The notes under the pieces are model-generated. The model saw nothing but the letters and a program-made list of their open reading frames with translations, was not told the DNA's origin and ran no database searches. DNA of 23,399 bases, taken from IMG/VR virus record IMGVR_UViG_3300032246_000349, positions 1 to 23,399 of that record; one strand, 5' to 3'. This DNA comes from a virus. Shown piece by piece: positions 7,499-12,403 of this stretch (position 1 is the stretch's first letter; each line of letters starts with the position of its first letter). Made by a program: the position numbers and the translations under genes.

Positions 7499-7718
7499 TA
7501 TTAGCTTCCGTTAGTTTTTTAGAATCGTATTTTTTAGTATTAGTTACTTTAATTATATTTTTTGTGTCAGATATAAGTGGAGTTATAGTAACATTATGTA
7601 ATTTTGATTTAAGGTCTTTAAACCAAGATAGCTCTGTAGGTTGAGATGTCATGAGCCCAGACCATACAAGTTTACCTGTGCTATCAAATTCTTCTACAAG
7701 CCATGCTAAAGGTTTCAT
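7488..7718 (-). CDS. Hypothetical small phage protein
   Basis: 76 residues starting PLAWLVEEFDSTGKLVWSG, with the start on a TGATG overlap with the SleB-like gene stop. The N-terminal half looks like a beta-hairpin rich in aromatics and is often seen in small accessory phage proteins. The C-terminus is lysine-rich and polar. No motif allows a function. It is transcribed in the leftward operon between the hydrolase and the glycosyltransferase. Confidence 0.55.
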   Translation of the reverse strand: MKPLAWLVEEFDSTGKLVWSGLMTSQPTELSWFKDLKSKLHNVTITPLISDTKNIIKVTNTKKYDSKKLTEANNGH

Positions 7719-8098
7719 CAGTAGAATACCATTCTTCCTATTTTAACCATTTTCTTTTTACCAAACCAATGATTTTTTTCTTGCATACTGTCATCATGGA
7801 AGTATAAAGCATTACCAACTGGGTTTGCATATTTATGAAACACAACTGCATCAAGTACCAATAGTTTAGTTTGAAGATACATTTTTTCATTAACTGGATA
7901 GTGGCTTTCTTCTCTAACAGCAAACTGACCATCAGCGTAAACGACAGAGCATACAGAATAACCCCAGCGACCAGAGTTAAGACGATTGCGAATAACATTA
8001 ATAACTCCTAACTTTTCTTCTAATGAACGAGTATTGACTTCGTGGTATACAGCCGTTGCATAACACGCCACATCAAGTTCTAAATTGTGAATATCCAT
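7718..8098 (-). CDS. SleB-type cell wall hydrolase (Hydrolase_2 family)
   Basis: 126 residues. CYATAVYHEVNTRSLEEKLG (12-31) holds the catalytic Glu20, followed by VINVIRNRL, CSVVYADGQF and VGNALYFH, all hallmarks of the SleB/Hydrolase_2 lytic transglycosylase or muramidase fold that cleaves the glycan strand. It is a short, single-domain form with no signal peptide. It is unusual to find it in the early-type leftward operon, far from the holin. It could be the true endolysin or serve an envelope role. The ribosome binding site (AGGAC, about 10 bases upstream) is weak. The gene follows the region where pqqA lies on the other strand. Confidence 0.75.
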   Translation of the reverse strand: MDIHNLELDVACYATAVYHEVNTRSLEEKLGVINVIRNRLNSGRWGYSVCSVVYADGQFAVREESHYPVNEKMYLQTKLLVLDAVVFHKYANPVGNALYFHDDSMQEKNHWFGKKKMVKIGRMVFY

Positions 8099-8122
8099 AT
8101 ATTACATAGTCCTATTTAATGA

Positions 8123-8141
8123 TTTTACAGTCGTAGTAAAA
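8123..8141. promoter_or_regulatory. Operator-like palindrome at the pqqA promoter
   Basis: TTTTAC (8123-8128) and GTAAAA (8136-8141) are perfect inverted arms of six bases around a seven-base spacer. The element covers the place where a -35 box would lie for the TATAAT at 8154. An inverted repeat there could bind a repressor or activator dimer. A short AT-rich palindrome may also arise by chance. Confidence 0.35.
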
Positions 8142-8153
8142 CACACATAAGCG

Positions 8154-8159
8154 TATAAT
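8154..8159 (+). promoter_or_regulatory. -10 box of a probable pqqA promoter
   Basis: A perfect TATAAT lies 33 bases before the pqqA ATG. The hexamer 17 bases upstream (TCGTAG, 8131-8136) is weak, so transcription may need an activator, perhaps acting at the palindrome that overlaps this hexamer. The start of the RNA would be near 8166, giving a leader of about 27 bases that includes the strong ribosome binding site. Confidence 0.45.
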
Positions 8160-8192
8160 GCTAACATAAATCTAAAGAAAGGAGTATAGACC

Positions 8193-8264
8193 ATGTGGAC
8201 AAAACCTACAGCTAGTGAAATGCGTTTTGGATTTGAAGTAACCATGTATGTAATGAATAAATAA
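8193..8264 (+). CDS. pqqA: PqqA-like PQQ precursor peptide
   Basis: A 23-residue ORF with an AAAGGAG ribosome binding site eight bases upstream, on the strand opposite to all its neighbours. It has every landmark of PqqA, the ribosomal peptide from which pyrroloquinoline quinone is built: W2, K4-P5, R11, G13 and the core RFGFEVTMY. Glu15 and Tyr19, the two residues that PqqE crosslinks, fall at the same numbers as in the 23-residue Klebsiella PqqA. The peptide would be presented by host PqqD, processed by PqqE, PqqB/F and PqqC, and used up one per cofactor molecule. No other pqq gene is present here. It has its own -10 box and a 3' hairpin. The main doubt is the short length, offset by the near-complete motif match. 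Confidence 0.85.
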   Translation: MWTKPTASEMRFGFEVTMYVMNK

Positions 8265-8278
8265 TGTTTACTGTGTAA

Positions 8279-8311
8279 ATGGGGGTGTTCCTTAAAAAGG
8301 AACATCTCCAT
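8279..8311 (+). terminator. 15-bp hairpin at the 3' end of the pqqA unit
   Basis: ATGGGGGTGTTCCTT (8279-8293) pairs with AAGGAACATCTCCAT (8297-8311) around a three-base loop. Two pairs are G-U in the + strand RNA (8285/8305 and 8283/8307) and would be A-C mismatches in the - strand RNA, so the structure belongs to the + transcript, that is the pqqA mRNA. No T-run follows, so it may stabilise the mRNA end or act with Rho rather than as a simple intrinsic terminator. Its right arm lies in the last codons of the opposing SSB-like gene. Confidence 0.6.
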
Positions 8312-8534
8312 CTACATCTTCAGTAGCACTTTTAGTTGCACCAGCAGAGTTATTATCTTTTAGCTGAATAGAACCACTAATAAACTTACCATTAGCACCT
8401 TCTCTAACCCAACCTGATAAAGTAAATTCAATACCGTCCACGTTGAGTTTTCCACGATAGTCTGGTCGTTTAGGATTATCACCTTTATCATTCTTGTTTA
8501 ACGTAAACGTGTTTGTGTTGTCATATTGCGCCAT
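8292..8534 (-). CDS. Small single-stranded DNA-binding-like protein
   Basis: 80 residues. The body alternates strands (NTFTLNKNDKG, YRGKLNVDGIEFTLSGWV, GKFISGSIQL) as in a small OB-like barrel or DUF736-type fold. The end is a low-complexity Ser/Ala/Thr linker followed by DVDGDVPF, very like the acidic D-x-D-x-PF tail by which SSB proteins recruit partners. It follows the YqaJ exonuclease with AAAGGAG before its ATG. The set of annealing protein, exonuclease and SSB-like protein makes a complete recombination cassette. The fold is inferred; the tail is clear. Confidence 0.7.
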   Translation of the reverse strand: MAQYDNTNTFTLNKNDKGDNPKRPDYRGKLNVDGIEFTLSGWVREGANGKFISGSIQLKDNNSAGATKSATEDVDGDVPF

Positions 8535-8537
8535 ATA

Positions 8538-9161
8538 CTACTCCTTTAGTTTAATAATTGTTTGTTCTACTTCATTCAAAAACTTCTCTACCTCAATCTC
8601 TAATTCTGATATATAAGTCTGGTCTCTGTCTACTCTTGATATAAATAACTGAAGTTCTGAAGGGAAATTTGGGTTATAGCTCACAAAATCTACCCAACTA
8701 GCACCTACACAAGCCATTTGCCATTGTATTTGAGGAATATATTTACTAGGAACAGACTTACTCATCAAGGTGTTTGTATGCGTAGTTTCAATGGGACACT
8801 TAATTTCAATGAGCCCAGCATACTTACCTTCAATTTCTGCATGAACTGCACCATCTGGACTAGCACCACTATTCTTAATTACAGGATGGTCAAAGAATCC
8901 TACTTCCGTTACAGAAACATCATTCTTTAACTCATAAAGCGTTCTAGCAGCACTTTCTCTTTCAATACCATCTAACATGGCTTGGTTGACAAAACTATCT
9001 CCTTTCTTACCTGTTAAGCGTTCTGATACTAATTGGATAAGATAATTTTGGCGAGATGTAGACACACCTGTTTTGGTCTTGGCGATTACATCCGATATTC
9101 TGGATGCAGTCACCTTACCAAGTCTTTGTTGAAACCACTCATCTGTGCGTTGTTCTATCAT
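8538..9161 (-). CDS. YqaJ-like viral recombinase / lambda-exonuclease family
   Basis: 207 residues. EQRTDEWFQQRLGKVTAS (3-20) is the family's N-terminal motif. GASPDG carries catalytic D103, LIEIKCP gives E119-x-K121, and YIPQIQWQM (141-149) is the glutamine-containing helix, all typical of the PD-(D/E)XK exonucleases that resect double-stranded DNA 5' to 3'. Length and motif order are those of a whole enzyme. The start overlaps the annealing-protein stop as ATGA. It would generate 3' single strands for the DUF1071 partner during phage recombination or concatemer formation. Confidence 0.88.
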   Translation of the reverse strand: MIEQRTDEWFQQRLGKVTASRISDVIAKTKTGVSTSRQNYLIQLVSERLTGKKGDSFVNQAMLDGIERESAARTLYELKNDVSVTEVGFFDHPVIKNSGASPDGAVHAEIEGKYAGLIEIKCPIETTHTNTLMSKSVPSKYIPQIQWQMACVGASWVDFVSYNPNFPSELQLFISRVDRDQTYISELEIEVEKFLNEVEQTIIKLKE

Positions 9162-9559
9162 AGAAAGTCCTTGCTAGATACAGCTTTTAATGTTGGTTGT
9201 TCTGAATCTGGAATATCCTCACCACTATAAATGTAAAGACCAATGCCATGCAATGCAATAGCTTTTGCTAAACATCTTTGCATAGCAGTATTAACTGCCA
9301 TAGCATCAGGATTAGGAATAGCTTGATTTCTAAAGTTAAGCACAGGTAATTGTGATGTCATTGACTTACCAAACGCATAGACTGTGCAAAATACCATAAG
9401 TGTTTCACCAAATTGTTTAGGTTCACCATAGTGCCATGTAGCAGTTGGGTCTTGCTGCAGAAGTGTATCTACAGCCCAAGCCCATGATAAGTATGATAGA
9501 CCATTCTTTTTCTCAATGTGGTCAGATACATTGATTTTGCGTAGTTCGTTATAGTTCAT
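9158..9559 (-). CDS. DUF1071 single-strand annealing protein
   Basis: 133 residues from ATG 9559, which has AGGAGAG four bases upstream. The N-terminal NGLSYLSWAWAVD and the later TVYAFGKS, LNFRNQAIPNPDAMAVNTAMQRCLAKAIALHGIG are the DUF1071 hallmarks, a family grouped with Sak/Rad52-like annealing proteins. It would anneal the strands exposed by the neighbouring YqaJ exonuclease. The same frame stays open upstream to ATG 9634, which also has an AGGAGAG site, and to ATG 9658. A longer form with a glutamine-rich head (SQQQHYDQVMMQQHQQEL) is therefore possible, though that stretch overlaps another gene in a different frame. Confidence 0.8.
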   Translation of the reverse strand: MNYNELRKINVSDHIEKKNGLSYLSWAWAVDTLLQQDPTATWHYGEPKQFGETLMVFCTVYAFGKSMTSQLPVLNFRNQAIPNPDAMAVNTAMQRCLAKAIALHGIGLYIYSGEDIPDSEQPTLKAVSSKDFL

Positions 9560-9734
9560 CTTTCTCTCCTGTTGTTGTAATTCTTGTTGATGTTGTTGCA
9601 TCATTACTTGGTCGTAGTGTTGTTGCTGACTCATTCTTTTTTCTCTCCTGTTCATCATATTTATCGTTAAGTTCTTTTAAATCTTTATACACTTCTTGTA
9701 ATATTGAAGATATATGTTTTAAATCATTCGCCAT
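9549..9734 (-). CDS. Small coiled-coil protein ahead of the annealing protein
   Basis: 61 residues from ATG 9734, with GGGG about 10 bases upstream. The first half is a charged helix (HISSILQEVYKDLKELNDKYDEQ), and the second half is a Thr/Ser-rich low-complexity tail ending TTTGEKDEL. The frame is also open to ATG 9776, but that would absorb the micro-ORF region. It ends inside the first codons of the DUF1071 gene, so translation is probably coupled. No family is recognised. Confidence 0.5.
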   Translation of the reverse strand: MANDLKHISSILQEVYKDLKELNDKYDEQERKKNESATTLRPSNDATTSTRITTTGEKDEL

Positions 9735-9784
9735 ATTATATATCCCCAAAACACAAAAAGAAACAATAATATCCATTTATTCAT
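9719..9784 (-). CDS. 21-residue membrane micro-ORF
   Basis: ATG 9784 overlaps the stop of the previous micro-ORF (ATGA), and the end overlaps the next start. The product is nearly all membrane helix (WILLFLFVFWGYIIW). It could be a toxin-like or membrane-modulating micropeptide, or simply coupling filler. Chance cannot be excluded at this length. Confidence 0.3.
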   Translation of the reverse strand: MNKWILLFLFVFWGYIIWRMI

Positions 9785-9876
9785 ATTGCACCTGCCAATT
9801 TGCCCATAACCCAAAGGCATAATTCAATATAACAATAAAAAGCTATACAACTTATAATCATACCTTTTATTTTCAT
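9781..9876 (-). CDS. 31-residue membrane micro-ORF
   Basis: It starts on an ATGA overlap with the first gene of the operon. The peptide (MKIKGMIISCIAFYCYIELC and onward) is hydrophobic with a basic start, suggesting one membrane helix. It ends on an ATGA overlap with the next micro-ORF. The function is unknown; support is the chained overlaps and the absence of any other explanation for bases 9781-9872. Confidence 0.35.
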   Translation of the reverse strand: MKIKGMIISCIAFYCYIELCLWVMGKLAGAI

Positions 9877-10073
9877 TTTGAGTATCCTTGTAATTTTTTA
9901 ACAATACTTAATTTTGGTTTAGATATAACACGACCACTTACTTCATTACCATAAGCATAAGGCAATAATTGTTGAAGTAAATCTTTTATATCTTTATTAT
10001 TTCTAATATCAAAACCATCTGCAACCCATGTTGAATCTATTGCAAGTTCTACTATATATTTGATTTTAACCAT
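9873..10073 (-). CDS. First gene of the leftward operon, hypothetical
   Basis: 66 residues, with AGGAGAG ahead of ATG 10073 and a strong promoter about 35 bases upstream. The pattern VKIKYIVELAID, then an amphipathic helix KDIKDLLQQLLPYAYG, then KPKLSIVKKL suggests a small alpha/beta fold. First genes of phage early operons often take over host functions, but nothing here identifies a target. Confidence 0.6.
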   Translation of the reverse strand: MVKIKYIVELAIDSTWVADGFDIRNNKDIKDLLQQLLPYAYGNEVSGRVISKPKLSIVKKLQGYSK

Positions 10074-10106
10074 TTTTCTCTCCTAAAGTTAAATACTACA
10101 ATAGTC

Positions 10107-10134
10107 ATTTTAATGATATAAATATGACTGTCAA
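10107..10134 (-). promoter_or_regulatory. Strong sigma70-type promoter for the leftward operon
   Basis: Read on the - strand: TTGACA (10134-10129), a 16-base spacer, then TAAAAT (10112-10107). That is a consensus -35 and a five-of-six -10. The RNA would start near 10100, giving a short leader before ATG 10073. The phased A-tracts at 10142-10177 lie directly upstream, at about -42 to -77, and may act like an UP element. Confidence 0.75.
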
Positions 10135-10141
10135 GCATTTT

Positions 10142-10177
10142 TAGTAAAAAACTAGTAAAAAAGTAGTAAAAAAGTAG
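10142..10177. repeat. Three 11-bp tandem repeats with phased A-tracts
   Basis: TAGTAAAAAAC, TAGTAAAAAAG and TAGTAAAAAAG run without a gap, followed by a fourth TAG at 10175. The A6 runs recur every 11 bases, about one helical turn, a pattern known to bend DNA. It lies midway between the two divergent promoters. TTTTTA-G-TAAAAA at the left edge (10138-10150) is also a perfect palindrome. It may serve as a shared upstream element, an operator array, or part of an origin. Confidence 0.7.
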
Positions 10178-10206
10178 TTTACAAGCGTTTTTTAGTGTGT
10201 TAGTGT
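10178..10206 (+). promoter_or_regulatory. Probable extended -10 promoter for the rightward operon
   Basis: TTTACA (10178-10183), a 17-base spacer, then TAGTGT (10201-10206) preceded by TG-n (TGT). The -10 itself matches only three of six bases, but the extended TG and good -35 help, and the A-tracts lie just upstream. The predicted start near 10213 is two bases before the first ATG, which would give a leaderless message. CAAGC plus a T-run occurs at both promoters (10132 and 10182). Confidence 0.5.
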
Positions 10207-10214
10207 TCTTTTCT

Positions 10215-10391
10215 ATGGAAATCTTACGTTTTATCGTTTTAGACGAATTTGATGGAAAACCCTTGAGAGCTTTCAGTAACAAGGCTTCTGCTCTATGGTT
10301 TCTTGAGAATAGACCTAATTGTAAGCTCCATGTGCTAAAAAGAGTCAAAAATGTGATGAATTTTGAACAATATGAAGAATGTCTATTTTAA
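10215..10391 (+). CDS. Small hypothetical protein, first gene of the rightward operon
   Basis: 58 residues from ATG 10215. A GTG at 10197 would extend it by six residues but would overlap the promoter. There is no Shine-Dalgarno, in contrast to most genes here, which fits a leaderless mRNA starting at the predicted promoter. The sequence (FIVLDEFDGKPLRAFSNKAS, then ALWFLENRPNCKLHV) resembles small phage proteins with a strand-helix-strand layout. The function is unknown. Confidence 0.6.
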   Translation: MEILRFIVLDEFDGKPLRAFSNKASALWFLENRPNCKLHVLKRVKNVMNFEQYEECLF

Positions 10392-10399
10392 GGAGAAAT

Positions 10400-11011
10400 A
10401 TGTATAAAATTAAGAACTGGGAAAAATTTAATCTATATAGAGCTAAAAACCCAAGGTATCAAAAAAAGATGACTTGGTTCAAGTTTTATGGTACAGATTA
10501 CATAAATAATATAGAGATTCATAAGTTATCTTTTGAACAAAAAGCTGTTTTAGTTGAACTATGGTGTTTAGGGTCTGAAAATGATGGTCTTTTACCTGAC
10601 CATTTTGAGATAGCTTTTAGACTTCATTATCCTATTGAATTTATTGATAAAATTTTAAAAGAACTATTTACTAGAGGTTGGCTAGAAGAAAACTATGAGC
10701 CTGTTAGGATAGAGAAGAAAAGAGAAGAAAGAGAAAAGATATATGTCGTTAAAACGACTGATAGATTTTCTGAATTTTGGGACTTATATCCTTCTACTAG
10801 AAAAGTGAATAAAAAAACTTGTTTAGAGAGATGGGCAAATAAAAATCTTGACGCAATAGCAGATGAAATTATAAGCTATGTTAAAAAAATGAAAGATAGT
10901 AAATCTTGGAAAGATGGGTTTTCACCAGCACCATTAACGCTGCTAAATCAAGAACGTTGGAATGATGGTGATATTCCTAATGTTCGTAAAGTTTGGGAAG
11001 GTGGAATTTAA
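10400..11011 (+). CDS. Phage replication initiator / helicase-loader-like protein
   Basis: 203 residues from ATG 10400, which has AAGGAGAAAT upstream; ATG 10379 is in frame but has a weaker site. The N-terminal half (NWEKFNLYRAKNPRYQKKM, SFEQKAVLVELWCLGSENDG) looks like a winged-helix replication-protein domain. The C-terminal block (FWDLYPSTRKVNKKTCLERW, then ISYVKKMKD and PLTLLNQERWND) is the classic end of phage primosomal and loader proteins. It sits directly before the helicase, with a TAATG junction. It probably recognises the origin or loads the helicase. Confidence 0.7.
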   Translation: MYKIKNWEKFNLYRAKNPRYQKKMTWFKFYGTDYINNIEIHKLSFEQKAVLVELWCLGSENDGLLPDHFEIAFRLHYPIEFIDKILKELFTRGWLEENYEPVRIEKKREEREKIYVVKTTDRFSEFWDLYPSTRKVNKKTCLERWANKNLDAIADEIISYVKKMKDSKSWKDGFSPAPLTLLNQERWNDGDIPNVRKVWEGGI

Positions 11012-11925
11012 TGAATTTAGGTGATGCTTTAGATAAGCTAACTGTTAATCAGTCTGTAGTTAATGACTATTATCAAAACGAATATAGTAATGCAGAGTTC
11101 AAAATTAAATCAACCGACATTTTTACAGATGACGTTGTTAAATACTTTAACGAAGAAATCCATTCTGGAAAATCATTAGGTTGGGTAAAAACAGAAGATA
11201 GATTTCGTGTTAGAAATTCAGAGCTAACAATTTTGACAGGAGTATCAGGACATGGCAAATCTATGTGGCTTTCACAAGTTATATTAGCTTTGATGCGACA
11301 AGATACAAAATGCTTGATAGCTTCTTTGGAAATGAGGCCTGTATTAACTATTGCTCGTATGATAAATCAGACATTAGGTTCACCAGAGCCAACAGATGAT
11401 TACATACGCAAGTTCTGTGAACGTGCAAAAGATAAATTGTATGTTTACGACCAGACAGGAACCACTTCTTCAGATGACATGATAGCTACATTGTATTATG
11501 GTAAACACATATTAGGAGTAGATGTTTTTGTTATTGACAGTCTTATGAAAATGAGTGATATTAGCGAGGAGTCATTAGAGAAACAAAAATTATTTGCCGA
11601 TAGACTGGCTGTAACTGCCAGAGACCTGCAGATACAAATTTTTCTTGTTGCTCATACTCGCAAGATGAAAGACGAAACAGAAATACCAGATGCAACAAAT
11701 ATTATGGGGTCTAGTCATATTCGGAACCTCTGCGATAATATTATTTGTGTTTGGAGAAATAGATATAAGGAAAAACTAATTGAGGAAGGTAAAACTTCTG
11801 ATGATGAACTTAAAATTATTCCTGATGCAAAAGTTTTTGTGCAAAAGAATCGTAATGGACAATGGGAAGGTTCATTTAACTTTTGGTTTAGTCAAAAAAC
11901 TTTATGTTATAGAGAAACACCATGA
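11011..11925 (+). CDS. DnaB-type replicative helicase (RecA-like domain only)
   Basis: 304 residues from ATG 11011, overlapping the upstream stop; an in-frame TTG at 10993 is less likely. Walker A is GVSGHGKS (77-84), Walker B is VDVFVIDSL, and VAHTRKM is the conserved His/Arg switch region of DnaB/RadA-like ATPases. DATNIMGSSHIRNLCDNII resembles DnaB motif 4. The DnaB N-terminal domain and a primase domain are missing, so it is a short helicase that probably depends on the preceding protein. It unwinds DNA 5' to 3' if it behaves like the family. Confidence 0.85.
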   Translation: MNLGDALDKLTVNQSVVNDYYQNEYSNAEFKIKSTDIFTDDVVKYFNEEIHSGKSLGWVKTEDRFRVRNSELTILTGVSGHGKSMWLSQVILALMRQDTKCLIASLEMRPVLTIARMINQTLGSPEPTDDYIRKFCERAKDKLYVYDQTGTTSSDDMIATLYYGKHILGVDVFVIDSLMKMSDISEESLEKQKLFADRLAVTARDLQIQIFLVAHTRKMKDETEIPDATNIMGSSHIRNLCDNIICVWRNRYKEKLIEEGKTSDDELKIIPDAKVFVQKNRNGQWEGSFNFWFSQKTLCYRETP

Positions 11926-12104
11926 CAATAAATGATTTTATAAAAGAATGTAAGAAGTTGTTTGGAGATGATATACAATACAAAGCTGTATCTAAAGATG
12001 GACAAATTTTTAAAACGAAAGGTTGGAGAGATGATGTTAAGGTGGAATTTGACAAAAGACAATTTAGAGAATTTAATTCACAAATTAAAAGAACTAGATT
12101 TTAG
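11922..12104 (+). CDS. Small hypothetical protein coupled to the helicase
   Basis: 60 residues starting on an ATGA overlap with the helicase stop. It is basic and partly helical (INDFIKECKKLFGDDIQ), then strands (YKAVSKDGQIFKTKG). The last third overlaps the NinB-like gene in another frame. No family is recognised. The coupling argues for a real gene. Confidence 0.45.
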   Translation: MTINDFIKECKKLFGDDIQYKAVSKDGQIFKTKGWRDDVKVEFDKRQFREFNSQIKRTRF

Positions 12105-12390
12105 CAAACGTTGGAGAGTTACAATAACAGATGCAAAACTTAATCGCAGTTTAGAACAAAATGAAAGACTATGGGAACTATATACTAGTTTAAGTCAGCA
12201 TTTAGGCATTGAAAAAGACCGTATTCATGAACTCATGGGTTACAAGTTTTTGCGTTATCAAACTGAAATTGCAGGAATGTCAGTAGAACTTATTAAATCA
12301 ACAACAAAACTTACAACAAGTGAGATGACTGAATATCAACATCAAATTGAGATATGGGGTCAAACTATGGGGTGGGGTTGGGACTATTAA
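12034..12390 (+). CDS. NinB-like recombination protein
   Basis: About 118 residues from ATG 12034 (GGAG five bases upstream). TTG 12049, with AAGG upstream, is a possible alternative, and the frame is open further 5' to 11962. The motifs WRVTITDAKLNRSLEQNERL, LYTSLSQHLG, HELMGYKFL and STTKLTTSEMTEY match the lambda NinB (Orf) family, which binds single-stranded DNA and helps phage recombination. It lies between the helicase and the ATPase/GNAT gene. The exact start is uncertain. Confidence 0.75.
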   Translation: MLRWNLTKDNLENLIHKLKELDFSKRWRVTITDAKLNRSLEQNERLWELYTSLSQHLGIEKDRIHELMGYKFLRYQTEIAGMSVELIKSTTKLTTSEMTEYQHQIEIWGQTMGWGWDY

Positions 12391-12403
12391 CTAGGAGAGA
12401 GTT

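Noticed and set aside
7738-7998. 86-residue hydrophobic - strand frame inside the SleB-like gene
   Set aside because: Same strand, other frame; the SleB motifs in the main frame are decisive and no ribosome site precedes it.
8193-8264. Chance short ORF instead of pqqA
   Set aside because: Strong ribosome site, the -10 box, the + specific hairpin and exact placement of Glu15, Tyr19 and the flanking conserved residues together make chance unlikely.
8102-8311. 69-residue - strand frame across the pqqA region
   Set aside because: It is antisense to pqqA, its hairpin and its promoter, has no ribosome binding site and an odd His/Phe-rich composition, and would overlap the end of the SSB-like gene. 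The + strand content explains the bases better.
10052-10348. 98-residue - strand frame across the divergent promoter region
   Set aside because: It would cover both promoters and the A-tract repeats and is antisense to the first rightward gene; composition is unlike the neighbours.
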